Shown here piece after piece: positions 1 through 10,469 of a stretch of DNA of 64,000 nucleotides. The position numbers were made by a program, and so were the translations under genes. The first letter of the stretch is position 1. Each line of letters begins with the position of its first letter. Under the pieces are notes generated by a model. It did not search any database, was not told where the DNA came from, and saw nothing but the letters and a program-made list of their open reading frames with translations. The stretch is taken from assembly GCF_016808335.1 (NCBI RefSeq), contig NC_053139.1, forward strand, positions 37,283,954 through 37,347,953. Direction: 5' to 3'. The stretch is from Panicum virgatum (Eukaryota; Streptophyta; Magnoliopsida; Poales; Poaceae).

Positions 1-377
1 CTACTCTGCACATTGAGTAAAACACACCTGCTAAATAACTCTCTTGCGCTTTCGTCCTCGCTTCGTGCAAAAGGTTCGAATTGGAGTTACTAACTTCCCA
101 GAGACCGGCTATTTAAGCTGGTTCGGCTCCCTCTCTGCTTCTAGTTTGGGACTAAGGAGCTGAGCCATGGCGCTACAGTCGGCCCGTGGGCCGTGACAGT
201 AGGGACTCGGTCGAGCAGGAGCAGGAGTGCACAGGACTAGTCACGATACCCCTCCAGATAGTTAGAGCTAGCCTCAACGACGACATGGGAGGGAGACATG
301 AACGTGGTTAGGAATACTGCCAGTTGCAGTACGTAAAGAATATTTGTAGTCTACCTTTTAGCCTACTTGTATAAGGT
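1..377. other. intergenic, nothing assigned
   Basis: No open frame with recognisable motifs, no RNA gene and no clear repeat boundary was seen here. It is the left flank of the MITE that begins near 378. It could be the tail of a gene or repeat lying outside the window. Confidence 0.4.
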
Positions 378-512
378 TAGTCTCAGTAGAAGTGTTATTG
401 GCATAGTTACCAAGATCATGAATTAGGTAATCGAGCCGAAAGAGTGTCATGATGGTAACGCTCCTTTCACATTCCATGACATTTTCTATACTCTCTCTTC
501 ATAATAACTCTG

Positions 513-1554
513 TGTCGGTACCTCTGGACTGGGGTACCACATCTTGCTATATCAAGACTTGTGTAGTTATCCGTAACTACGCCCTAAGAAGCTGAGCAGC
601 CGGACCCCAGGGGTCCGGCTCCATCTCACCGGACCAGCAATCTCGGACCCGCTTCCCGCTCGGGGCGGGTCCGGTGTCACCACGTGTCCCGGAGAAGGGA
701 GCGCTCAGCCAAACAGCCGGGATTCCGGACCCCCATGCACTGACCGGACCCCTCAGCGGAGAGGGAAACAGACACCCCGCCTGAGGGGGTCCGGAGCCGC
801 CACGTGTCCACAGACGCAGGCACGCGCACAGCCGCGAAACTTCCTTGGGAGGACTCGCCCACCTACCGTGTTCAATGCTAGAAACGTTAAAGTGTGCTCT
901 GCCTCACCAGAGCCCGAGGTGACTTTAGCCAAGCTGTACTGTTGATCGCGCGTTACCAAGGCGCACAGTGTAGCTGTTGGTGCCGCCCACGCACGTCAGT
1001 CTGCTACGCCAGTTAGACACGACAGCCCGGCGACGGAGTATCATAATGCCTGCACGATAGACTCAGCAGTCTACGCCGCAACCTACACTGCCTCAACGGG
1101 CGCCTAGCCGATGGGACAGGTGAGGACCCCCCTCGGATAGACAGTCTACAAGGCGATGAAGCGCATCCGGCGAAAGATTCACGAGCACTGTTAATGTCTT
1201 TCCTCATAGTATTCTATACATCATTGTTGGGCCCACCTGTCGGGGCCCAACACCCGTGTACGCGCATCCCTTGCACTATAAAAGGGAGACGCCCGCTAGA
1301 GAAGGACTCAGGCCGAAAAAGGGGCTGAGAAGCAGAGGATAGATTCATCTACAGACTCAAGAGCAATACTACTCCCAGTGGACGTAGGGTATTACGCTCC
1401 AGCGGCCCGAACCACTCTAAATCCTCGAGTGTTCTTGTGTTCTTGCTTCATGAATAGATTTGAGGGATAGCTTGCACTCCCCGAGTAACTACCCTCTGGG
1501 ATTAGGTGGGTGCACTACGCCACCCGGCTGTGGCCTCCTTCCCGTGCCATGACA
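513..1554 (+). repeat. 5' LTR of the non-autonomous element
   Basis: 1,042 bp, bounded by TG and CA. A TATA-like TATAAAAG at 1277-1284 lies about 275 bp before the LTR end and probably marks the U3/R promoter. The copy at 3486-4519 is nearly the same, with a few substitutions and small indels. Confidence 0.9.
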
Positions 1555-1556
1555 TC

Positions 1557-1574
1557 TGGCGCCGTCCGTGGGGA
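1557..1574 (+). promoter_or_regulatory. primer binding site
   Basis: TGGCGCCGTCCGTGGGGA starts 2 bp after the 5' LTR, where a minus-strand tRNA primer site is expected. The TGGCGCCGTC...GTGGG form is common in grass gypsy elements. I did not assign the tRNA. Confidence 0.6.
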
Positions 1575-2452
1575 GCGCGCAAGCGTCGGCCAGATCTTCG
1601 CTCACCTCCTAGTTTTGAGGTTGAGCTCATCCTCTGCAACGACGACGAGAAGATGAAGAGGGGCACGGCGTCACCTACGCTGCGTGCCCTGACACCGAGG
1701 CATCAGTGTCCTCGGTACGGTGGCGTACGGCAGCGGCGCCTGCTGTGCGTCGCCACTACGACACCTCAGAGCCGGCGCGGTGGCGCGCGGGGGCGCCGCC
1801 TGCGGCGCGTCACCCTGCGATACCTTAGCGTCGGCTCAAGGTTTTCTCTCAAGCAACCACACGGGGTCCCCTGCGACGGCACGGCGTCGGCTCGAGATTT
1901 CCTCTCAAGATGAAGCCTGGAGCAGGAAGGATGTATGTTGCCTTCTCCCTCGCCTGGCTCAAGCCCCACTTGGAGCTGCTGCAGACAGGCGTCAGCCTCC
2001 ACCGCAAGGCGCGGGGGCCCTGTGCCAGCACCAAGATGGAGACGGCGAACGATCGCCCTTCTCCGTGCTCCGTGCTCATCCAAACGAGCACCCGTCCTTC
2101 CGCTGTGCCAGGGAGTCAGGCTGGCTTCAGCTCACTGTGAACAGCCATCAGGCTGGCTCCCGACGGCAGCAGGCAACGGCAGGACCACTCCCATTCAAAG
2201 CCAAAGAATTTGTTCTTATGCAATCTAAGCATGAAATAGTTCTTGTGCAAGGGAGGGCCCTGCAAGCTCCTGAGGTGATGCTGGATGATGCTGTATAAGC
2301 ACGTCCAGGGTGCCTTCGCCTCCAACAACTGAGAAGAACCTCCAAGATGGCAGGACCACTCCAGCCAGGAACGTGCAAGCCCTACGGGCGACGGCTGAAG
2401 GTTACCACTAGATAGGATTGAGTATGTTCCTCCTTTGTAATGATGTGGTGCC

Positions 2453-2590
2453 TACGTGTGGTCCAGAGCGGTAAAGGTCCGCCCTTGTAAACCCGACCTC
2501 TGGCTTCATCGCACAAACAGGCGACACCAGCAAGTGGTCCAGAGCGGTAGAGTTCCGCCCTCGTAATCCCGACCTCTGATGTACACCACA
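2453..2590 (+). repeat. two-copy tandem repeat, CAGAGCGG...GTCCGCCCT type
   Basis: Two units contain CCAGAGCGGTA, a TCCGCCCT box and CCCGACCTCTG, starting near 2461 and 2538. A related pair occurs at 41266-41400 in the Tat element, which ties the two elements together. Confidence 0.6.
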
Positions 2591-3014
2591 AATCAAGTAA
2601 TGAAGGAGATTTGCTTCCTCAGTCTTATCTTTACATTAGCTTGATGGCACTTGTCCGTTCTGATTGCATGTTTCCTTCTTCTGTGCGGGGTTCTTTTGTC
2701 GCTAACAATCCAAATTAAGTTGCTGGCTTGTGGTCAGGTTGGGACACCCCTTCTAGCTGGAAGGCGGCCCGAACTCCTAGGAACCTGCTCCAGGAAAGTG
2801 GTGCTTGTATCCTGGGGTGGAGATGCTCTGCGTAGCCGCTTGGCTTGGTAACGTACCCTAAGCCTGCGCACTTCACTGCCCTGTTACGAGTCCCCTAATA
2901 TCCGAAGCTGCTGCCCCTAAGAGGTCCGGGCTCCATTCTAGTATAAGGCAAGGTTTCCTATGCCCAACCACAAGATCTGGTGACGAATCTCGATTGGGTC
3001 AATGGCAACAACTA

Positions 3015-3222
3015 CAAGTCCACTCCGGTGGCCCGCTCCGGCGGAGACCGCTTGCCACGGTCGCTCCAAGTCCACTCCGGTGGCCTGCTCCGGCGGAGAC
3101 CGCTCGCCACGGTCGCTCCAAGTCCACTCTGGTGGCCCGCTCCGGCGGAGACCGCTCGCCACGGTCGCTCCAAGTCCACTCCGGTGGCCCGCTCAGGTGG
3201 AGACCGCTCGCCACAGTCGCCT
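3015..3222 (+). repeat. 52-bp minisatellite, four copies
   Basis: The unit begins CAAGTCCACT at 3015, 3067, 3119 and 3171, an exact 52-bp period. It is GC-rich, with few differences between copies until the fourth copy decays. It lies in the 3' part of the non-autonomous element. Confidence 0.9.
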
Positions 3223-3467
3223 GGAGCCGGGTCCGGGTAAGTGGTGCTCGCTCCCTGGGCGAATCAAGGTCCGTGCAGCCGCTTAGCTTGGTTCCGTACC
3301 CTAAGCCTGCACCTTCGCCGCCCTGCGGAGAGCAACCTAGTACCTGAACCTGGCAACAAGTGCTATGGCCTTTGGTGGTCCGGAGCACCCGCTCTCGACA
3401 TGAGCACACCGGCGCAACCAGGTTTGCGTCAGGATAATGGCCCCACCCGCGGGTTCGTGCCTCCCCC

Positions 3468-3485
3468 GAGGTGGGCGGGGGCCAC
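3468..3485 (+). promoter_or_regulatory. polypurine tract
   Basis: A G-rich run (GAGGTGGGCGGGGGCCAC) directly precedes the 3' LTR. The Tat element has nearly the same tract just before its own 3' LTR at 43737. Confidence 0.7.
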
Positions 3486-4519
3486 TGTCGGTACCTCTGG
3501 ACTGGGGTACCACCTCTTGCTATGTCAAGACTCGCGTAGTTATCCGTAACTACGCCCTAAAAAGCTGAGCAGCCGGACCCCAGGGGTCCGGCTCCATCTC
3601 ACCGGACCAGCAGTCTCGGACCCGCTTCCCGCTTGGGGTGGGTCCGGTGTCACCACGTGTCCCGGAGAAGGGAGCGCTCAGCCAAACAGCCGGGGTCCCG
3701 GACCCCCATGCACTGACCGGACCCCTCAGCGGAGAGGGAAACAGACACCCCGCCTGAGGGGGTCCGGAGCCGCCATGTGTCCGCAGACGCAGGCACGCGC
3801 ACAGCCGCGATGCTTCCTTGGGAGGACTCGCCCACCTACCGTGTTCAATGCTAGAAACGTTAAAGTGTGCTCTGCCTCACCAGAGCCCGAGGTGACTTTA
3901 GCCAAGCTGTACTGTTAATCGCGTGTTACCAAGGCGCACAGTGTAGCTGTTGGTGCCGCCCACGCACGTCAGTCTGCTACGCCAGTTAGACACGACAGCC
4001 CGGCGACGGAGTATCATAACGCCTGCACGGTAGACTCAGCAGTCTACGCCGCAACCTACACTGCCTCAACGGGCGCCTAAACAATGGGATAGGTGAGGAC
4101 CCCCCTCGGATAGAGAGTCTACAAGGCGATGAAGCGCATCCGGCGAAAGATTCACAAGCACTATTAATTTCTTTCCTCATAGTATTCTATACATCCTTGT
4201 TGGGCCCACCTGTCGGGGCCCAACACCCGTGTACGCGCATCCCTTGCACTATAAAAGAGAGACGCCCGCTAGAGAAGGACTCAGGCCGAAAAAGGGGCTG
4301 AGAAGCAGAGGATAGATTCATCTACAGACTCAAGAGCAATACTACTCCCAGTGGACGTAGGGTATTACGCTCCGGCGGCCCGAACCACTCTAAATCCTCG
4401 AGTGTTCTTGCTTCATGAATAGATTTGAGGGATAGCTTGCACTCCCCGAGTAACCACCCTCTGGGATTAGGCGGGTGCACTACGCCACCCGGCTGTGGCC
4501 TCCTTCCCGCGCCACGACA
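3486..4519 (+). repeat. 3' LTR of the non-autonomous element
   Basis: 1,034 bp, from TGTCGG to GACA, followed by the CTCTG duplication. It is very similar to 513-1554. Confidence 0.9.
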
Positions 4520-4568
4520 CTCTGCCATATCAGCAAATTTAATGCTCATGACACTTCTATTGAGACTG

Positions 4569-5598
4569 AACTAGTAGTTAGTTCTTCACCATTAATACAT
4601 GATCTCTAATCTCTCTTATATAGTTTTTGGTTCTTGTCGAAATCAGCTGTAAACTTGCAGCATGCTCCTCTCTTTCCCTCCTATCTTCTCTACCTCATGC
4701 CTCAGCAATTCAACCTGTTTGTAGGCTACTATAATATTTGCTCTTAGTTTTTTATTTTCTTTTCCGTTTTTAATCAAGGAGATGACATGCATGGGGGGTG
4801 GGTTGGTCTCTGTGGTACGGTGTACGGTGCGCGCGTCCTGCCGCTCCGACAGCAGGGGACTTGTGACCCGTCCAGCAGTTCCATGCGGAAGCAGAAGCTG
4901 AGCTGAAGATCAAGTGTACAAGCTACCTAGTTTAGTAGTATCATATATATATTTGCCACCTGCCAAGCAGAAGCTGGCAAGCTGCATACTACATGTCAAG
5001 AAGCCAGTTAAAAACTACTACCATGTCATTCAATGATGCAAAGTGAGAAATGAGGATCTGATTCGTTGGTTGCTGGTTCGCTTTCGTTGGGCAGGTGACC
5101 ATCTGATGCGCTCCTTAATCCTGCCAGCAACTCTGATATATACCAGAACAGAGCACCCACCGGGAAGTCCTGCCGGCGAGAAGAATGGTGGTGACATGGG
5201 CAAAGGCTGTCTGCGCTCCAGCCAGGCTCATGCCCGATTGGGCCTTGCAGGTTTTGGAGCCCAGCGCTGGCTGGGCCATGCTTGCAGATTGCAACAGTCC
5301 ACCCCTCTCTCTACCACCACAACACCTAACAGGCCTGATTTGCCCTTGGACTGGTGGCCCAGTTAATAACCGGGCCTAGTTTCTCAACTTGACCCAGGCT
5401 GATTCGAACGAACCACAGCTCTGAAACAATGGCAATTATGTTTGGAATACACTTCTCTCTCAAAATCAGTTCATTTTTAGGGCATTCCCAACCCTCCACG
5501 TGGGATAGTGTCCATGTCATTAATTACATTGTCATATAAAACTTTTAAATTATGTGGCACCATAATAAATGAGAGAGAGTGAAGAGAGGAAGATCCAG
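4569..5598. other. intergenic, nothing assigned
   Basis: AT-rich stretches and short chance frames only. A frame at 5043-5366 has no recognisable domain and no splice context. I see no gene here. Confidence 0.5.
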
Positions 5599-5865
5599 TG
5601 TCAACACATAAACCAATACACTAGACACTGCAAGATGTCAACACATAAACCAATACGCTAGACTACAAGTTGTCAACACATAAACCAGCGCCCTGTTCGG
5701 ATGCCCATTTCCGGCTGGGCTGGAGCTGGGCTGGTGACCGTTGGGGCTGATGGCTGGTGACCGTTGTCAGCGTGGAACACTGTAGTTATAGTGGTAATCA
5801 GCCCAACCAGCACTGGCTTCTATCCAAACCGAACAGGCTGCAGTACGCTAGACACTACAAATTGC
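5599..5865. repeat. three-copy tandem repeat of about 36 bp, third copy interrupted
   Basis: Units starting TGTCAACACATAAACCA lie at 5599, 5636 and 5671. The third unit is cut by a 152-bp insertion and resumes at 5841. The intact units serve as an empty-site reference for the insertion. Confidence 0.8.
5689..5840. mobile_element. 152-bp MITE with 3-bp duplication CAG
   Basis: The ends CGCCCTGTTCGG and CCGAACAGGCTG form imperfect inverted repeats, and CAG flanks both sides (5686-5688 and 5841-5843). The neighbouring repeat units show the uninterrupted target. A 3-bp duplication suggests a PIF/Harbinger-like element, but the duplication is not the usual TAA/TTA. Confidence 0.65.
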
Positions 5866-6157
5866 ATTGGGAGTATGATGATGTCCTCATAATAAATGGA
5901 AAATAAATATGATAGGTGGAGAAAAGAGAGTGAGTTTAATAGGAATCCGTACCAAGATAGTATGGGTTGTATAGTTTCTAAAGATTGTGTCTTGATGATA
6001 TGACAATATATACACTACCCATATATACTATAGATTAGAATTGCTCTTTAATCCATTTGATCCACCAAGTTGTTTGGAATAGATTCAACAAAATAAGTTT
6101 TTTATGTTAATATATGTTATATCCTTCCTTGCCTTTTAAGAAATCAGTCATGTAGCC

Positions 6158-6342
6158 CAGGGGCGGAGGCAGCACTGCAGCCCCCCTACACCCCAAAAAA
6201 CCATGGAGACCCCCTTGAACCCCCCCCCCCCCTAAATTTTTGAGAAGAAAAGATGAGGAAGAAGGAGAGGAAGAAGAAAGGGAGAGAGAGGAAGAAGAAA
6301 TCAGCTCCCCCCCCCCCTCAACCATTTCTGTATCCGCCACTG
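6158..6342. mobile_element. 185-bp hAT-type non-autonomous element
   Basis: Termini CAGGGGCGGA and TCCGCCACTG form the hAT-like inverted repeat, and the 8-bp duplication ATGTAGCC lies at 6150-6157 and 6343-6350. The interior is strand-biased in purines (GAAGAAGGAGAGG runs) and has no transposase. Confidence 0.85.
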
Positions 6343-6350
6343 ATGTAGCC

Positions 6351-8950
6351 TGCATTGGTTGCGACTGCTCGGGATCATGCGCGTGCCCCCGAGTGAACCT
6401 GCTGTCGCAAGCAACTCATCTCTTCAGAATTCCGTATTTTAAATCTAAAATTGGCCAAACAAATCGGTCCACTCCTATTTTGTTGCTAAAACTTTTTTGT
6501 TGCCGGAATATTTTTTTGTTGCTCGAACAATTATTATGTTTGAGCAACAAAAAAATTTCCGATAGCAAAAATAATTTTTGAATTTTGTGTGATGATTTAA
6601 CTACCAGTCACGTATAGGACTCCTAACATTAGCACAACAAACACCAAGATCCAAACAGAGGTGTTTGTTACGGTGATTGGTTGGGATAGGCTGCAGAATG
6701 CGATTCTTTCTGGGCTTGGAATCGGGTCCGGGCACCGCAGTCCGTAGCCCAACTTGAACTAATAATTAAATGACGTAAAAGATAATGTAGGGGCTCTATC
6801 AAACCATCTCCCGGGCTAGTATAATTAAGATCATTGTCCTTTTGGTGGTGAAGGATTGCATGTTTTGCTTGGAGTGTTCCCTTAGCCGACATTTTTTCAG
6901 CGGTTGCTAGATCTCGTTGCAAGCAACGAGTAATTTTTACAGTTTTCAAAATCTCGTGTGGTGATGGCGTTTGCAGGTGTTTCTTTCCCTTGCTACTTTT
7001 CCAGTGTATTATTCAAGCTTAGGTGGATGGTGAATAATTGTTTGAAGAAGACGACAAAAGAACTCTTCGATGCAATTTTATTTCTTTATATTGTTTTGTG
7101 TCAAGTTGTTCTTTTGTAACATTAATTGTTTTTCTTGATATGAGCTTTCATAAGGGTTTAATCCTATTAAATAAGATGTCATAAGTATAAAAAGCGATGA
7201 CACGGCAAATTTATAGGAGATGAGAAGGAATGGACAGATTACCTTTCTGGCAAATTTATCCAGAGACGCCTCCAATCGCCGTCAGGCGTCAGCTGGCCTA
7301 CGTGCCCAGCTACGAGCCAACTGTGTGACCTGAACATTAAAAAAAAACAGAACTAACGATTCAGACTCTCAGCCAAGAGAGAACACTGATCATATACCAA
7401 CAACGGGAAACTGCTCGAGTTCATGGCCCAAGGCCCCCATACTTCATTACACTGGCGTCTTTATTTGGTAGCAGTAGCACCTCCTCGTGCAACCTGCTGT
7501 CAGGAGGGCTGTGCCTGTGCGTGTGCGTCTCCTTGGACTGCCTCTGCGATCGATCCACGTTGAAGAAAAACTAAAAATCTCCTCACGTCAGCGTCTCTCC
7601 AGATTTCCATGGTGAGGTTCGAGAGAAGGTGAGGTGCGGTGCCCGGCCGGTTTCCTCCAAGTCTCCAACCAAAACTACCATGACGCCATGGGCGCTGCCC
7701 GCCTTGTTCAGCTCACGAGAAGGAAAGGAAAACGAGGTGCTTAGCCGAGAAGACATCGGAAAAACGGGAGCAAAAGCACCAAAATTTCCTAGCCCTGTCG
7801 TCGTCGTCTAGTCCATCGAGCTCTGGCCCTCACTCCGGAGCCCATTTGATGCATGCGCGCGGTCCACTCCTTCACCAGGAGCAGGTCAGACGACGGATGC
7901 GGTGGCCGTCCGGCGCCAGCTTTTGCTTCCAGAACACACGCAGCCACGCAGCAGGGGGCATTGACAAAACGCTACGGGCGCGCCGCGGCGTAAACAACGT
8001 GTCTAACCAGTGACAGTGTCACACGGTTATACCGGTTCAAACGTATGAAAAAAGGAAAATCAGTGCACGCGCTTAGGGCGTATTGGAGCGGAGGAGCAGA
8101 TGCTTGGACCGGAGCTGTTCTAACTATAGCAACCGTACCATCAGTAACGAGACAAGCACTACTAGCTAATAATAGTAAATGCTGCTATTTATCTTTCAAC
8201 GTTTTTTTTTTGTGAGAGTTTCAATGTTTTGGTCGGGAAAAAAAATAATTGGTGTAGTAGTGAAGTATAGTAGGATGTTATAGGTAATAGGTGTATAGAA
8301 ATAATGTGTTTCAAGAAGAATGAAAGGCAACAAATTCCTGGTAAAGACACATGCCGGTTTTGCAATGTTCCAGTCCGAGAAATAAATGACCCGACATAAA
8401 AATAACTTGTTCCATGTAGAGAAATAAATTGTTCGGAAAAGTTTTCACCAATGGAAGGGATGATTTTCACTCCAACCATAAAAGAGTGAAAGACTTTATA
8501 GTCTCTCTTTTAATTCCATGCTCTAAAAGTAAACCATTGATGTGTGTCAAAATTTTCATATTCGGAGCAATTTATTAAATCAAGCTCCCAATTAGCAGTC
8601 TTAAAGTAATCACCGATAGCAAAGATTTTAAAAAAAAAAAGCATATGACCAGAGTATAAACATCACACGTACTTTAAATTTCAATGTTATATTATCTACT
8701 GTCACTAACTCAGAACTCGAACCATTTCCTCGAGTGAAAATCCTACCAACTACTGTTGCAAGCCGGACATGTATAAGCATGTCTCACTATGGATATCGTG
8801 ATGGTCCTCGATGACTGAATCTAGGTGCTGTTGGCTGTTGCTCCACCTCTGCTGCTGCTTTGCATCGTGATGTGGGCGATCCTTTTCAAATCCACTCATG
8901 GCCGACGCACAAAAAACTAGTCGTAGCGGCCACACCACGGTTTTTACCAA
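6351..8950. other. intergenic, upstream of the acyltransferase
   Basis: No supported gene. Short frames (for example 7629-7811 and 8189-8479) lack motifs. The part next to 8950 is presumably the acyltransferase promoter. Confidence 0.5.
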
Positions 8951-8961
8951 AACCAAAGGCC

Positions 8962-8968
8962 TTATAAA
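8962..8968 (+). promoter_or_regulatory. TATA box of the acyltransferase gene
   Basis: TTATAAA lies 89 bp before the ATG at 9057. This is a normal plant distance for a TATA box plus a short 5' UTR. Confidence 0.6.
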
Positions 8969-9056
8969 ACCCCGGACCGGTCGTACCTTGCTTCCCAGGT
9001 GAGCCACAGCTAGCCGGTGCGCGCGCCCCCCAGATCCCCCACCGGCGGCGGCCACC

Positions 9057-10469
9057 ATGCGGAGCGCGGCGGCTGCGGCCACGGTGACGCGCGTGGCGCA
9101 GCGGGTGGTGGCCCCGTCGGCGCCCACGCCCCGCGGCGAGCTGCCTCTCTCGTGGCTCGACCGCTACCCGACGCAGCGCGCGCTCATCGAGTCCCTCCAC
9201 GTCTTCAAGGGCCGCGCCGGCACCGGCGGCGACGCCGACGCCGAGGCGCCCGCCAGGGCCATCGAGCCCGCGCTGGCCACCGCGCTCGTGAGCTACTACC
9301 CCATCGCCGGCCGGCTCGCGGTCTCGGGCGAGGGGGACCTGGTGGTGGACTGCACGGGCGAGGGCGTCTGGTTCGTCGAGGCCACGGCGAGCTGCACCCT
9401 TGAGGACGTGGACTACCTCGAGTACCCGCTCATGGTGCCCAAGGACGAGCTCCTGCCGCACCCCACCTACCCGGCCTCCGATCCCCTCCCCGAGGACTCG
9501 CTCATCCTCCTTGTCCAGGTGAACAAAGATTGAAATCGATTGAGGAGGTCAACGGCTCGGCAATGGCGTCTGCTGATTCGGTTCCACAAATCAAACCCGC
9601 AATGCAGGTGACGCAGTTCGCGTGCGGTGGCTTCGTGGTGGGGTTCCGGTTCAGCCACGCCGTCGCCGACGGGCCCGGCGCGGCGCAGTTCATGGCGGCC
9701 GTGGGCGACGTCGCGCGCGGGCACGCGGCGCCGCTGGTGGCCCCGGCGTGGGCCCGCGAGGCGATCCCGAGCCCCCCCGCCGGCGCGGCGGTGGGCCCGC
9801 TCCCGGCCCCGACGGAGCTCCGGCTCCAGTACCTGGCCATGGACATCTCGGCGGAGTACATCGAGCGCCTCAAGGCCCGGTTCCTGGAGCGGACGGGCCA
9901 CCGGTGCAGCGCCTTCGAGGTGGTCATCGCCAAGGCGTGGCAGTCCCGCACCCGCGCGGCCGGGTTCGCGCCGGGGACCCCCGTGCACGTCTGCTTCGCC
10001 ATGAACGCGCGGCCGGCGGTGGCGGCGCTCCGCGGGCGTGCGCTCCCCGAGGGATTCTACGGCAACTGCTACTACATCATGCGCGTGACGGCGGACGCCG
10101 GGGCCGTGGCCGGCGCGGCGGCGCACGACGTGGTGCGGCTGGTCCGCGAGGGCAAGCGGCGGCTGCCGGGCGAGCTGGCGCGGTGGGTCGCCGGCGGCGG
10201 GGAGGGGGAAGGGGGGGGACCCGTACCGGATCACGTCGGACTACCGGACGCTGCTGGTGTCGGACTGGTCGCGGCTGGGGTTCGCGGAGGTGGACTACGG
10301 GTGGGGCCGCCCCGCGCACGTGGTCCCGCTCACCAACCTCGACTACATCGCGACGTGCATCCTGGTGCGGCCGCCGGCGCGCAAGCCCGGCGCGCGGCTC
10401 ATCACGCAGTGCGTCGCCGCCGGCGCCGTCGACGACTTCCACAAGGGCATGATGCGCCTCGACGACTGA
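9057..10469 (+). pseudogene. BAHD (HXXXD) acyltransferase with a one-base frameshift
   Basis: BAHD enzymes move an acyl group from acyl-CoA to an alcohol or amine in the cytosol. Exon 1 is 9057-9518 and exon 2 is 9608-10469. The 89-bp intron is GT (9519) to AG (9607), phase 0. The ATG sits in GCCACCATG. The joined protein begins [20 protein letters not shown] near its N terminus, has the catalytic HAVAD motif at about residues 171-175, and ends with the structural motif as DYGWG (DFGWG in most members). The total would be about 440 residues, the usual family size. The frame breaks at the 8-G run 10211-10218: removing one G restores the DPYR...DYGWG reading to the stop at 10467-10469. Without that the C terminus, including DYGWG, is lost. 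It is either a recent pseudogene or a homopolymer error. The acceptor substrate is unknown. Confidence 0.85.

Larger units (their letters stand above)
513..4519 (+). mobile_element. complete non-autonomous LTR retrotransposon, Tat-related
   Basis: Two long direct repeats (513-1554 and 3486-4519) begin TGTCGG and end GACA, and a perfect 5-bp duplication CTCTG lies at 508-512 and 4520-4524. A primer-binding-like site follows the left LTR and a purine tract precedes the right LTR. The 1.9-kb interior has no gag, protease, RT, RNase H or integrase motifs, so it must have been moved by enzymes from elsewhere. Its LTR shares blocks with the 34360-44809 element (CACGTGTCCC, the TATAAAAGGGAG core, and a conserved block at the LTR end). 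Its interior shares the CAGAGCGG...GTCCGCCCT motif with that element. It is therefore probably a non-autonomous partner of that Tat lineage. Confidence 0.9.
378..4568. mobile_element. MITE split by an LTR element (parts 378-512 and 4525-4568)
   Basis: The left end reads TAGTCTCAGTAGAAGTGT and the right end, reverse-complemented, reads CAGTCTCAATAGAAGTGT, so the two parts form terminal inverted repeats of one short element of about 180 bp. The LTR element 513-4519 lies between them, with CTCTG duplicated at its borders, so the MITE was there first. I could not see a clean target-site duplication for the MITE itself, so its superfamily is open. Confidence 0.55.

Noticed and set aside
1720..2298. 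192-codon frame in the non-autonomous LTR element, as a possible captured gene
   Set aside because: No motif was recognised, and the frames around it are equally open. I could not support gene capture.
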